A stretch of DNA of 64,000 nucleotides. Source: Novosphingobium acidiphilum DSM 19966 (GTDB lineage Bacteria > Pseudomonadota > Alphaproteobacteria > Sphingomonadales > Sphingomonadaceae). A program made the position numbers and the translations under genes. Every line of letters begins with the position of its first letter. Within the stretch, counting starts at the first letter, position 1. The notes below the pieces were generated by a model. The model was not told where the DNA came from, searched no databases, and saw nothing but the letters and a program-made list of their open reading frames with translations. Positions 25,229 to 34,281 of the stretch are shown here, one piece after another. Location: the NCBI RefSeq assembly GCF_000429005.1, contig NZ_AUBA01000015.1:38107-102106 (forward strand), read 5' to 3'.

Positions 25229-26410
25229 ATGTTCTTCAACTTCATCGATGAACTGCGCGCCGCCGGAATCCAGGCCAGCTTCAAAGAGCACCTGGTGCTG
25301 CTCGAGGCGCTCGACAAAGAGGTGATCGATCGCACGCCCGAGGCGTTCTATTACCTGTCGCGCGCCACCTTCGTGAAGGACGAAGGCCTGCTCGACCGGT
25401 TCGACCAGGTGTTCAACAAAGTGTTCAAGGGCCTGCTGTCCGATTATGCGCAGCGCCCGGTCGACGTGCCCGAGGATTGGCTCAAGGCGGTTGCCGAAAA
25501 ATTCCTGACCGAAGAGGAAATGGCCGCGATCCAGAAAATGGGATCGTGGGACGAGATCATGGAGACGCTGAAAAAGCGGCTTGAGGAACAGGAAAAGCGC
25601 CACCAGGGCGGCAACAAATGGGTCGGCACCGGCGGCACCAGCCCTTATGGCAACTCGGGCTACAACCCCGAAGGCGTGCGTATCGGCGGCGAAGCCAAAC
25701 ACGGCAAGGCGATCAAGGTATGGGAACAGCGCGCGTTCCAGAACCTGGACAACACGCGCGAACTGGGCACGCGCAATATCAAGGTCGCGCTGCGCCGCCT
25801 GCGCCGTTTCGCGCGCGAGGGCGCCGCCGACGAGCTTGACCTGGATGCAACGATCGAAGGCACCGCGCGGCAGGGCTGGCTCGATATCCGCATGCGTCCC
25901 GAACGGCACAATGCGGTCAAACTGCTGCTGTTTCTCGATGTCGGCGGATCGATGGACCCGTTTATCAAGCTGGTCGAGGAACTGTTCAGCGCAGCCACCG
26001 CCGAATTCAAGAACCTGGAATTTTTCTATTTCCACAACTGCCTGTACGAAGGCGTGTGGAAGGACAATCGCCGCCGCTGGGCCGAACGCACCACCACCTG
26101 GGATATCCTGCACAAATACGGTCATGATTACAAAGTGATGTTTGTCGGCGACGCCGCGATGAGCCCGTATGAAATTACCCACCCGGGCGGATCGGTCGAA
26201 CATTTCAACGAAGAGGCCGGTGCGGTGTGGATGCACCGCGTGGCAACGACGTATCCCGCGACCGTCTGGCTGAACCCCGTGCCCGAAAAGCAGTGGACCT
26301 ATTCGCAATCGACCAAGATGATGAAGGATCTGGTGGGCGGATCGATGCACCCGCTGACACTGCAGGGGCTTGACGCGGCCATGCGCGAACTGACGCGCAA
26401 GAAGGGCTGA
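25229..26410 (+). CDS. VWA domain-containing (CoxE-like) protein
   Basis: This 393-residue protein starts MFFNFIDELRAAGI, typical of the VWA partners of MoxR ATPases, and has a charged middle region (residues 105-150). The C-terminal von Willebrand A domain contains LLLFLDVGGSMDPF near residue 235. The first serine of the usual DxSxS metal site is a glycine here (DVGGS), so the metal site may be altered. The frame extends 42 codons upstream into the GFA gene; ATG 25229 is the natural start, 4 bases after that gene's stop. Confidence 0.88.
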   Translation: MFFNFIDELRAAGIQASFKEHLVLLEALDKEVIDRTPEAFYYLSRATFVKDEGLLDRFDQVFNKVFKGLLSDYAQRPVDVPEDWLKAVAEKFLTEEEMAAIQKMGSWDEIMETLKKRLEEQEKRHQGGNKWVGTGGTSPYGNSGYNPEGVRIGGEAKHGKAIKVWEQRAFQNLDNTRELGTRNIKVALRRLRRFAREGAADELDLDATIEGTARQGWLDIRMRPERHNAVKLLLFLDVGGSMDPFIKLVEELFSAATAEFKNLEFFYFHNCLYEGVWKDNRRRWAERTTTWDILHKYGHDYKVMFVGDAAMSPYEITHPGGSVEHFNEEAGAVWMHRVATTYPATVWLNPVPEKQWTYSQSTKMMKDLVGGSMHPLTLQGLDAAMRELTRKKG

Positions 26411-26519
26411 GCCACGGTCTTGACCTGGCGGGCGCAAAGCGCACTAAACCGGCAATGCGCGGACCGCGGCGCGCACCCCTTTGCGCTGCAATCGAGCGGA
26501 TTTGACAGTAAGGACCCGA

Positions 26520-27827
26520 ATGCACGCCACTGCGCATGATCCCCGCCTTGCCCGTCGCGCGGTTGTCGCAGCGACCTGCGGCAATGCGCTCGAATTCTAT
26601 GATTTCGTGACATACGCCTATTTCGCGATCCAGATCGGGCACACGTTCTTTCCGTCGAGCAGCGCCTATCTCAGCCTGCTGGGATCGCTTGCCACGTTTG
26701 GCGCAGGCTTTGGCGCGCGGCCACTCGGGGCCTGGGTGATCGGCGGTTATGCCGACCGGCACGGGCGCAAGAAGGGCATGTTCCTTTCGCTGCTGCTGAT
26801 GGGGGTCGGCATCGTCCTGCTGGCCTGCACCCCGGGCTATGCCACGATCGGCATTGCCGCGCCGATCCTGGCGATCGTGGCGCGGCTGGCGCAGGGCTTT
26901 GCGCTGGGCGGCGAAGTGGGTGCGGCGACGACGTATATGCTCGAATCGGTGCCGCCCGAACGCCGCGGCTGGGCCTCGAGCTGGCAGAATTCCAGCCAGA
27001 TGATCGCGTTTACCGCAGGCGCGCTGGTGGCGTTCGTACTCAGCCTGTGGCTCAGCGACGATCAGCTTGGCCGATATGGCTGGCGCGTGGCGCTGTTGCT
27101 GGGCACATCGATCCTGCCGTTTGCGCTGATCGTCCGGCGCAGTCTGCCCGATCATCCGGTGCATCACGATGCGCCGATGACCGAGGCCGAAAGCCTGAGC
27201 GCCACACCAGGCGGCTTTGCCCGCATCGTGATCCTGGGCATGCTGATCATCGGCGCGGGCACCACCACCACCTATATCTTTCTGTATATGGGCACTTATG
27301 CGCAGGCCAATCTGCACCTGCCGGTGTGGGTCGGGATGGCGGGCGATCTGTCGAACAATGCTGCAGGCATGATCACCGCGATCATCGGCGGATGGCTGAG
27401 CGACAAAGTCGGCAGGCGGCCCGCGATGATCTGGCCGCAACTGGCGTTCGTGCTGATGATCATGCCGATGTTTGCCTGGTTTTTCGCAACCCCCACCGTG
27501 GCCGCGTTCCTGACGCTGAACATCGTACTGTCGGGCCTGGGCACGATGCCCTTTTCGGCGGCGTTTACCGCCGTCAGCGAAAGCCTGCCGCGCCACATGC
27601 GCGCGCGCGCCTTTGCGCTGGTCTATACCATCCCGGTCACGACCATGGGCGGCACGACCCAGTTCAATCTGGCCTGGCTGCTGCACAGGACGGGCAATGC
27701 GGCGGTGCTGGAATGGTACATGATGGGCATTGCCTGCATGGGCCTGGCGGCCATGCTGTTCCTGCCTGAAAGCGCGCCGATGAGCATCCGGCGCAAGATT
27801 GCGACCACCCCGCTGACCGCCGGCTGA
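26520..27827 (+). CDS. MFS transporter of the metabolite:H+ symporter type
   Basis: This 435-residue inner-membrane transporter has about 12 hydrophobic segments. Its N-terminus (RRAVVAATCGNALEFYDFVTYAYFA) and the loop motifs GGYADRHGRKKGM and GGEVGAATTYMLESVPPERRGWASSWQ are typical of the MHS subfamily (citrate, alpha-ketoglutarate, proline/betaine and related symporters). The substrate is unknown. AAGGA lies about 6 bases before ATG 26520. It is convergent with the DUF1801-like gene. Confidence 0.9.
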   Translation: MHATAHDPRLARRAVVAATCGNALEFYDFVTYAYFAIQIGHTFFPSSSAYLSLLGSLATFGAGFGARPLGAWVIGGYADRHGRKKGMFLSLLLMGVGIVLLACTPGYATIGIAAPILAIVARLAQGFALGGEVGAATTYMLESVPPERRGWASSWQNSSQMIAFTAGALVAFVLSLWLSDDQLGRYGWRVALLLGTSILPFALIVRRSLPDHPVHHDAPMTEAESLSATPGGFARIVILGMLIIGAGTTTTYIFLYMGTYAQANLHLPVWVGMAGDLSNNAAGMITAIIGGWLSDKVGRRPAMIWPQLAFVLMIMPMFAWFFATPTVAAFLTLNIVLSGLGTMPFSAAFTAVSESLPRHMRARAFALVYTIPVTTMGGTTQFNLAWLLHRTGNAAVLEWYMMGIACMGLAAMLFLPESAPMSIRRKIATTPLTAG

Positions 27828-28241
27828 TCAGGCGCTGTCTTGGGTGTCGGCCGCCAGCCGCTGCCCGATGTCGCGATAGGCCGCGTCGATCAGCGCGCGC
27901 AGCGCTGCTTCGTCGACCGGGCGCGCGGGGCGCAGCTTGACGTGGCGCATGCGTTTGCCGGTGCCTTCAAGCAGGCCGGCCGGATCGGGCAGATCGACCC
28001 CGTGGAAAAAGCCGACATTGGCATGCGCGGCAAAGGCTTTGACATGCGCAAACGCAACATCGCCGATGCAGGCGGTGGCGTGGCCGTCGTGCATGATCTG
28101 GCGCACATCCGGCCCGCAGGCGCACATATGGTCGAACCAGCGCCGCGTCAGTGCGCGCAATCCATCGAGATCGGCGGCGAACCATGCCTGAACCTCGGGC
28201 GAAGGCCTGGCCGAACCGTAAAGACGAAACAGCAGCGCCAT
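27828..28241 (-). CDS. DUF1801-like protein
   Basis: This 137-residue protein resembles the DUF1801/YdhG family: RRWFDHMCACGPDVRQIMHDGHATACIGDVAFAHVKAFAAHANVGFFHGVDLPDP followed by KRMRHVKLR. The family is small and soluble with no settled function. ATG 28241 is chosen; the frame is open 17 codons upstream. It is probably the last gene of a minus-strand unit with the NamZ-like and DOMON-like genes, 14 bases downstream. Confidence 0.75.
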   Translation of the reverse strand: MALLFRLYGSARPSPEVQAWFAADLDGLRALTRRWFDHMCACGPDVRQIMHDGHATACIGDVAFAHVKAFAAHANVGFFHGVDLPDPAGLLEGTGKRMRHVKLRPARPVDEAALRALIDAAYRDIGQRLAADTQDSA

Positions 28242-28255
28242 GCGCGGATGATCCC

Positions 28256-29464
28256 CTAGTAGAGGCGAAGTTCGCTGGTCCGGGCGATCCACGCGGCTTC
28301 GTCGGGCGCAGCCATTGCCTCAAGATCGCCGGGCAAAGCGCGCGCATCGTCGACCCATTCGCGCAGACCCGGGCCGCCGTTGATCACATCGATCGCCAGC
28401 CGGTCGAGCACGTATTCATAGGGAAAATCGCGCCACAGCGCATAATCGGGGTACAGCCGACGGATCGCCTTGAACGCCAGCGCCTGCAAGCGCCACGGGC
28501 GAAACGCGGCGTGGTCGTAAAACGGCGCCTCGGCATGGATCATCAGCGCCGAACAGGCCTGATGGACATGTTTGTGAAACGTAGGTTCGAACCAGCATTC
28601 GCGCAACGCGCATCCGGCCAGCCATTGCGGGGCCAGTGCCTGCATTTCAGCCAGCACCGCACGCGCGTTCACATCGGGCGCGCCAAACAGCACCTCGAGC
28701 GGGCGCGTTGTGCCGCGCCCTTCGGACAGCGTTGCCCCCTCGATCATCACGGTGCCGGCATAGGCGCGTGCCATGTTGAGGCTGGCCGCATTGGGCGAAG
28801 GGTTGATCCACACACGGCTGTCGGGCCAGCCAAAACCAGGCCCGGCGTCGGGCGCCCAGCCCTCCATCGCGATCACGCGATATTCCACATCCAGTTTGTA
28901 GTGATCGATGAACCAGCGGCCCATTTCGCCCAGCGTCAGCCCGTGGCGCATCGGCATCGGCCCCGCGCCGACAAAGCTTTCGTGGCCTGGCAGCAACGTT
29001 GTCCCTTCCACCGGTCGCCCGGCGGGATTGGGCCGGTCGAGCACCCACACTGCCTTGCCGCTGCCCGAAACCGCCTCGAGCAGATAGAGCAGTGTGGTGA
29101 CAAAGGTATAGATCCGGCAGCCCAGGTCCTGCAGATCGAACAGGAACACATCGGCGGTGTCGATCATGGCCGCGGTGGGCCGGCGCACTTCGCCGTAAAG
29201 GCTGAACACCGGAATATGATGATCGGGGTCGATGAAATCGGGCGATTCCACCATATTGTCCTGCTTGTCGCCCTTCAACCCGTGCTGCGGGCCAAATGCC
29301 GCGCTCAGCGTGATCTCGGGCATGGCCGCCAGCGCGTCGAGCGAATGGGTCAGGTCATGCGTGACCGAGGCGGGATGCGCCACCAGGGCAACACGTTTGC
29401 CCACCAGCGGCTGGCGCAGCGCGGGGTCGGCCAACAGGCGATCGATACCAAACAGGACTGTCAT
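28256..29464 (-). CDS. DUF1343 / NamZ-like exo-beta-N-acetylmuramidase
   Basis: This 402-residue protein has the DUF1343 sequence: FGIDRLL, VALVAHPASVTHDLTHSLDAL, AAFGPQHGLKGDKQDNM, FSLYGEVRRPTAAMIDTADVFLFDLQDLGCRIYTFVTTLLYLLEA and LDRPNPAGRPVEGTTL. A characterised member, NamZ of Bacillus subtilis, removes terminal MurNAc from peptidoglycan fragments for recycling. No signal peptide is seen, so it would act in the cytoplasm. Its ATG overlaps the stop of the DOMON-like gene (ATGA). Confidence 0.88.
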   Translation of the reverse strand: MTVLFGIDRLLADPALRQPLVGKRVALVAHPASVTHDLTHSLDALAAMPEITLSAAFGPQHGLKGDKQDNMVESPDFIDPDHHIPVFSLYGEVRRPTAAMIDTADVFLFDLQDLGCRIYTFVTTLLYLLEAVSGSGKAVWVLDRPNPAGRPVEGTTLLPGHESFVGAGPMPMRHGLTLGEMGRWFIDHYKLDVEYRVIAMEGWAPDAGPGFGWPDSRVWINPSPNAASLNMARAYAGTVMIEGATLSEGRGTTRPLEVLFGAPDVNARAVLAEMQALAPQWLAGCALRECWFEPTFHKHVHQACSALMIHAEAPFYDHAAFRPWRLQALAFKAIRRLYPDYALWRDFPYEYVLDRLAIDVINGGPGLREWVDDARALPGDLEAMAAPDEAAWIARTSELRLY

Positions 29465-30078
29465 GGGTGATCCGGTGCCGCAAGCCATGCGCCAAGGCAA
29501 GCCGGATCGTGGAAATCGGGCCGTTCACCGGCATGCGCGATGGCCCAGTACGATGTTCCACCGCCCGCCTCTTCCAGCACCGCGGTCAGGCCATAGCGCC
29601 AGGGCAGCGGCGGCAGGGTTTCGACAGCAATCGCCACATCGCAGAACAGCACGTTGCCGCCCCGGCGCGGGGTGATCACCGGCGGACGCGCCATCGCGCG
29701 GGGGCTCATGCCGGTGCGATAGCCAGTGAAATCATAAGCCGCCCAGCGTTCCGAGGGGGAAAAGTTGAATTCGCAATACCCCTGGTCGCTCGGGCAACGG
29801 GTGGCAGAGTGCCGTTCGACCGCCGGCACGGCATGCACTCCGCCAGACGACCCCACCCCAGGCTCGTCCGCTTTGAGGAAAAGTTCAAAACAGGTGGTCT
29901 GCCACAGGCCATCGCGCCGCGCTTGCCCGGCAAAGGCCGGCACCACCAGGTCGGCCGCGCCATCCACCTTCCAGCGCAGCACACACCAGTTGGCATCGTG
30001 CGACACGATCCGCGCCTGCACGCTGCGCACACGCGAAGGCGGGTGCAACGGGTGGGAAAGCAGCTCGAACGTTTTCAA
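29461..30078 (-). CDS. DOMON-like domain-containing protein
   Basis: This 205-residue beta-rich protein resembles the DOMON-like proteins of alphaproteobacteria: WKVDGAADLVVPAF, LWQTTCFELFLKADEPG, YCEFNFSPSERWAAYDFTGYRTGM and SYWAIAHAGERPDFHDPACLGAWLA. It starts with TTG, preceded by GGAG 8 bases upstream. No signal peptide is seen. It is translationally coupled to the NamZ-like gene, so a role in handling cell-wall sugars is possible but inferred only from position. It diverges from tyrS. Confidence 0.78.
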   Translation of the reverse strand: MKTFELLSHPLHPPSRVRSVQARIVSHDANWCVLRWKVDGAADLVVPAFAGQARRDGLWQTTCFELFLKADEPGVGSSGGVHAVPAVERHSATRCPSDQGYCEFNFSPSERWAAYDFTGYRTGMSPRAMARPPVITPRRGGNVLFCDVAIAVETLPPLPWRYGLTAVLEEAGGGTSYWAIAHAGERPDFHDPACLGAWLAAPDHP

Positions 30079-30126
30079 GCCTGTTGCTCCATGCTAGGCG
30101 CGACGCTGTTCACGAAAAAGAGTGTC

Positions 30127-31356
30127 ATGACCTCATACCAGTCCGATCTTCTCCGCCTGCTCGATGAGCGTGGCTATGTCCACCAGATGACCGACGCGGC
30201 AGCGCTTGACCGCCTTGCGTTGCAGCAGGTTGTGCCGGGCTATATCGGCTTCGATCCCACCGCGCCATCGCTGCACGTCGGATCGCTGGTGCAGATCATG
30301 CTGCTGCGGCGGCTGCAGCAGGCCGGCCACAAACCGATCGTGGTGATGGGTGGCGGAACTGGCAAGATCGGCGATCCAAGCTTCAAGGACGAAGCGCGCA
30401 AGCTGTTGACCGACGACGTTATCGCGCAAAACGTCGCCAGCATCCGACGCGTGTTCGAACGGTTCCTGACCTTTGGCGATGGTCCCACCGATGCGATCAT
30501 CGTCGACAATGCCGAATGGCTGGACAAGCTGGGCTATATCGCGTTCCTGCGCGAAGTGGGGCAGCATTTCAGCGTCAATCGCATGCTCAGCTTTGATTCG
30601 GTGAAGACCCGGCTGGACCGTGAACAATCACTCAGCTTTCTCGAATTCAACTATATGATCCTGCAGGGATACGATTTCCGCGAACTGTCCAACCGCTATG
30701 GCTGCCGGTTGCAGATGGGCGGGTCGGACCAGTGGGGCAACATTGTCAACGGCATCGAACTGACCCGGCGCATGGACGGCGTAGAGGTGTTTGGTGTGAC
30801 CACCCCGCTGTTGACCGCAGCCGACGGGTCGAAAATGGGCAAAAGCGTCAACGGCGCGGTCTGGCTCAACGATGACATGCTGCCAGGCTACGATTTCTGG
30901 CAATATTGGCGCAATGTCGATGATCGCGATGTCGGCCGGTTCCTGCGTCTGTTCACCGATCTGCCGCTGGCCGAGGTTGCGCGGCTTGAGGCGCTGCCCG
31001 GAAGCGAGATCAACGCTGCCAAAATCGTGCTGGCCAACGAAGTGACGCGGTTGGTGCGCGGGGACGAGGCCGCCCAGGCTGCGCAGGCAACCGCCGCCGC
31101 CACGTTTGCGGGCGATGGGCTGGGCCAGGATCTGCCCACGGTTGGCGTCGGCGCCGACGGTATCGGCGTGATCGACGCGCTGATCGCATTGGGCTTTGCC
31201 GCCAGCCGGGGTGAAGCCAAACGCCTGATTGCCGGCGGCGGAGCGCGACTCGATGGTCAGCCCGTCAGCGACGAAAACCACCGAATCATGCTGCATGGCA
31301 ACGAAGCCCGGCTTTCGGCGGGCAAGAAAAAGCACGGCATCCTGCGCGCGGAATAG
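30127..31356 (+). CDS. tyrS: Tyrosyl-tRNA synthetase
   Basis: This 409-residue class I synthetase charges tRNA-Tyr. It has the PSLHVGSL (HIGH-like) motif near residue 45, QMGGSDQWGNIVNG in the tyrosine site, KMGKS (KMSKS-like) near 240, and a C-terminal S4 RNA-binding domain (LGFAASRGEAKRLIAGGGARLDG). ATG 30127 is used; upstream in-frame codons exist but lack similarity. A hairpin follows the stop. Confidence 0.96.
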   Translation: MTSYQSDLLRLLDERGYVHQMTDAAALDRLALQQVVPGYIGFDPTAPSLHVGSLVQIMLLRRLQQAGHKPIVVMGGGTGKIGDPSFKDEARKLLTDDVIAQNVASIRRVFERFLTFGDGPTDAIIVDNAEWLDKLGYIAFLREVGQHFSVNRMLSFDSVKTRLDREQSLSFLEFNYMILQGYDFRELSNRYGCRLQMGGSDQWGNIVNGIELTRRMDGVEVFGVTTPLLTAADGSKMGKSVNGAVWLNDDMLPGYDFWQYWRNVDDRDVGRFLRLFTDLPLAEVARLEALPGSEINAAKIVLANEVTRLVRGDEAAQAAQATAAATFAGDGLGQDLPTVGVGADGIGVIDALIALGFAASRGEAKRLIAGGGARLDGQPVSDENHRIMLHGNEARLSAGKKKHGILRAE

Positions 31357-31384
31357 GCGCCAGTCCCGATCCGGTTCATAAACC

Positions 31385-31411
31385 ATGCCCCGGTGTCCCG
31401 CATCGGGGCAT
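31385..31411 (+). terminator. Probable terminator after tyrS
   Basis: An 8-bp perfect stem ATGCCCCG/CGGGGCAT with an 11-base loop begins 29 bases after the tyrS stop and is followed by TTAT. The T run is weak. Confidence 0.45.
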
Positions 31412-31580
31412 TTATGACCCGATGACAGGTGTTTGTCGGCAGCTCGCTGCCGCGCCCGGCAATAAATCGCCGGGATTTTACCAAATAGTAGCCATTTCGG
31501 ATGAATATGATCGGGCACCTGCCAGTCGGTTCACCCGCGCCGCCGGTGCGCGTGTCAGGATCCAAAGAGGAGGAGGAACG

Positions 31581-31919
31581 ATGTCCGCCGGGGCTCAATT
31601 GTCAGTCACCGATCAACGCCGTTCGACCCGTCATCCGGTGGATCTGCCGCTGATCGGCGAACACCGCCGCATCGGCGATATCATGCTGAACCTGATCAAT
31701 GTGTCGACCACCGGGTTCATGGTGCGCGGCCCGCTCGATCTTGATCGCGGCGAACGCCTGACGATTCGCCTGCCGCATATTGGCCGGATCGAAGCATTCC
31801 TGGTGTGGAGCGACCACGATCGGTCCGGTTTCCAGTTCGAACGGATCGTGCGAATCGATGATTTTGCCAAGATGATCAAATCGCTGCAGCCCAACCCGCG
31901 GCTGCGATCGCCCCACTGA
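31581..31919 (+). CDS. PilZ domain protein
   Basis: This 112-residue protein consists almost only of a PilZ domain. The c-di-GMP-binding signature is present: RRSTRH (RxxxR) near residues 13-18 and NVSTTGF (D/NxSxxG) near 40-46. It would act as a small cytoplasmic receptor for c-di-GMP; its partner is unknown. AGGAGGA lies 5 bases before ATG 31581. It stands alone between tyrS and an MFS gene, with an AT-rich hairpin downstream. Confidence 0.88.
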   Translation: MSAGAQLSVTDQRRSTRHPVDLPLIGEHRRIGDIMLNLINVSTTGFMVRGPLDLDRGERLTIRLPHIGRIEAFLVWSDHDRSGFQFERIVRIDDFAKMIKSLQPNPRLRSPH

Positions 31920-31929
31920 GACATAAATA

Positions 31930-31952
31930 TCAACTTTTTCAGTTGAGATTTT
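31930..31952 (+). terminator. Weak AT-rich hairpin after the PilZ gene
   Basis: A 6-bp stem TCAACT/AGTTGA with a 5-base loop is followed by GATTTT. It sits 11 bases after the PilZ stop in an unusually AT-rich patch. Stem stability is low, so termination is uncertain. Confidence 0.3.
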
Positions 31953-32008
31953 AGGCGCAATACTTTTGATCGCTTGGCAACGCGGCGCGGCGCTGCCATG
32001 CCACGCAC

Positions 32009-33298
32009 GTGATCACTGAAACGTCCCCCGCCCTGCCCGCGCATCCTCTGGCGATTGCCGATTACCGTCGATTCTGGCTGGCGCGATGCGCGTCCGTCTT
32101 TGCGATCAGCGGCATGGTCGTCGTGCTGGGCTATCAATTGTACGACCTGGCGCGTGGGTCCTATGGCATGTCGATCCGTGCCGCGGCGTTTCAGCTTGGC
32201 CTGTTCGGACTGGTCCAGTTTCTGCCGCAGATCCTGCTGGCCCCCATCGCCGGCGTGCTGGCCGACCGCTTTGACCGGCGGAACATCGTCGTTCTGGGGC
32301 TGATGCTCGACGCTCTGGTTGCACTGGCGCTTACGCTGGGCACCTGGTTTGCGCTGCTGACTTTGCCGGCGCTGTTCGGCATCGCCGCGCTGCATGGTGC
32401 GGTGCGCACCTTCATCGGCCCCGCGCAAAGTGCCATCGCGCCCAATATCGTACCCGCCCCGCTGATGCCGCGCGCCGTGGCGATCAGCGCAATGTCGTGG
32501 CAGATCGGCTCGGTCGCCGGACCGACGCTGGCGGGCGTGCTGTTTGCGATCCATCCCGCGCTTGCCTACGCAGTGTCGGCCGCGCTGTTGTTGCTTGCCG
32601 CGATCAGTTCGGCGCGGATTCGCCCGGCGCCGCCGCCGCCTGGCAACGGCGATACCCACCCGTTGCGCCAGATGGGCGACGGACTGGCCTTCGTGTGGCG
32701 CGACCGGTTTTTGCTCGGCTGTGTGACGCTCGATCTGTTTGCGGTGCTGCTGGGCGGGGCAACCGCGCTGCTGCCGGTCTATGCCCGCGACATCCTGATG
32801 TGGAACGGGCATCCGGTAGGATCGCTGGGGCTTGGCCTGATGCGGGCCATGCCCAGCCTGGGGGCCTCGGCGATCGGACTGATCATCGCGCGGCGGCCAA
32901 TCGAACATGATGTCGGCGCACGCATGTTGTTGGCGGTCGGCGCCTTCGGAATTGCCACCGCGGGATTTGGCCTGTCGCGCAATATGGTGCTGTCGATGGT
33001 GTTGCTGGCCGTGCTCGGCGCGGCCGACATGATCTCGGTGTTCATCCGCAATACGCTGATCCAGTTGCACACCCCCGATGCCATGCGCGGCCGCGTTTCG
33101 TCGATCTCGGGGCTGTGCGTTTCGGCATCGAACGAACTGGGTGAAATGGAATCGGGGCTTGCCGCCGCGCTGCTCGGTGCAACCGGCGCCGTGGTGTTCG
33201 GCGGTCTTGGCGCGGTGCTGATCACTGTGATGTGGACGTTTGCCTTTCCCGAACTGCGCCGCACGCGGCGCTTTTCCAGCACATATGCCCGTGATTGA
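32009..33298 (+). CDS. MFS transporter (EntS/MFS_3-like)
   Basis: This 429-residue inner-membrane protein has about 11-12 hydrophobic segments and the MFS_3/enterobactin-exporter-like pattern: DYRRFWLARCASVFAISGMVVVLGYQLYDL at the N-terminus, GVLADRFDRRNIVVLGLMLDALVAL, and RNTLIQLHTPDAMRGRVSSI in the C-terminal half. It is most likely an exporter; the substrate is unknown. It begins with GTG. The cysteine synthase gene follows 23 bases after the stop. Confidence 0.87.
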   Translation: MITETSPALPAHPLAIADYRRFWLARCASVFAISGMVVVLGYQLYDLARGSYGMSIRAAAFQLGLFGLVQFLPQILLAPIAGVLADRFDRRNIVVLGLMLDALVALALTLGTWFALLTLPALFGIAALHGAVRTFIGPAQSAIAPNIVPAPLMPRAVAISAMSWQIGSVAGPTLAGVLFAIHPALAYAVSAALLLLAAISSARIRPAPPPPGNGDTHPLRQMGDGLAFVWRDRFLLGCVTLDLFAVLLGGATALLPVYARDILMWNGHPVGSLGLGLMRAMPSLGASAIGLIIARRPIEHDVGARMLLAVGAFGIATAGFGLSRNMVLSMVLLAVLGAADMISVFIRNTLIQLHTPDAMRGRVSSISGLCVSASNELGEMESGLAAALLGATGAVVFGGLGAVLITVMWTFAFPELRRTRRFSSTYARD

Positions 33299-33321
33299 AC
33301 ACTTATGAAGGAGCATGCGTC

Positions 33322-34239
33322 ATGAAAGCGGATTCCGTTCTTGCGACCATTGGCCAGACACCGCACATCCGGCTGTCGCGGCTGTTTCCCGACCACGAAG
33401 TCTGGATCAAAAGCGAACGATCAAATCCCGGCGGATCGATCAAGGATCGCATTGCGCTATCGATGATCGAAGCCGCCGAAGCCGACGGCACGTTGAAGCC
33501 CGGCGGCACGATCATCGAGCCGACTTCGGGCAACACCGGCATCGGCCTGGCGCTGGTGGCGGCGGTCAAAGGCTATCGCCTGATCCTGGTCATGCCCGAA
33601 TCGATGTCGCTCGAACGCCGCCGCCTGATGCTGGCCTATGGCGCGACATTCGACCTGACGCCGCGTGAAAAGGGCATGAAGGGCGCCATCGAGCGCGCGC
33701 GCCAGTTGCAGGATGAAATTCCCGGCGCGTGGATCCCGCAACAATTTGAAAACCCGGCCAATATCGCGGTGCACGTGCGCACCACCGCGATCGAGATCCT
33801 GAACGATTTTGCCGATACGCCGATCGATGCGATCATCACCGGGGTGGGCACCGGCGGCCACCTGACCGGCTGTGCCGAACGGTTGAAGCTGGCCTGGCCC
33901 GATCTCAAGGCCTGGGCGGTAGAGCCCACGCTGTCGCCGGTGATTTCGGGTGGTCAGCCCGCACCGCACCCGATCCAGGGCATTGGCGCAGGGTTTATTC
34001 CCGGCAACCTGCACACCCAGTCGATCGAAGGGGCAATCCAGGTCGATCCCGCCGACGCCAAGGAATGGGCACGCCGCAGCGCGCGCGTCGAAGGCCTGCT
34101 GGTGGGGATCAGTTCGGGCGCAACGCTGGCCGCGATCGCGCAAAAGCTGCCCGAACTGCCCGCCGGCAGCCGCGTGCTCGGGTTCAATTACGACACCGGC
34201 GAACGCTATCTGTCGGTGCCCGATTTCCTGCCCGAATAA
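33322..34239 (+). CDS. cysK: Cysteine synthase
   Basis: This 305-residue PLP enzyme makes cysteine from O-acetylserine and sulfide. It has the PLP-lysine motif SNPGGSIKDRIALSMIE (K near residue 43), the substrate loop PTSGNTGIGLALVAA, the phosphate-binding GVGTGGHLTG and the C-terminal GISSGATLAA and YDTGERYLS. Length and motifs fit CysK; CysM is possible but less likely. ATG 33322 is preceded by AAGGAG. Confidence 0.93.
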   Translation: MKADSVLATIGQTPHIRLSRLFPDHEVWIKSERSNPGGSIKDRIALSMIEAAEADGTLKPGGTIIEPTSGNTGIGLALVAAVKGYRLILVMPESMSLERRRLMLAYGATFDLTPREKGMKGAIERARQLQDEIPGAWIPQQFENPANIAVHVRTTAIEILNDFADTPIDAIITGVGTGGHLTGCAERLKLAWPDLKAWAVEPTLSPVISGGQPAPHPIQGIGAGFIPGNLHTQSIEGAIQVDPADAKEWARRSARVEGLLVGISSGATLAAIAQKLPELPAGSRVLGFNYDTGERYLSVPDFLPE

Positions 34240-34249
34240 GCACGCATCT

Positions 34250-34274
34250 GATCCTCCCCCGCCGGGGGAGGATC
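34250..34274. terminator. GC-rich palindromic hairpin (repeat family copy 2)
   Basis: GATCCTCCCCC and GGGGGAGGATC pair perfectly across a GCC loop between convergent cysK and the acyl-CoA dehydrogenase gene. It is nearly the same sequence as the palindrome at 11953-11974, also between convergent genes, and is a likely bidirectional terminator. Confidence 0.65.
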
Positions 34275-34281
34275 GTGTCTG

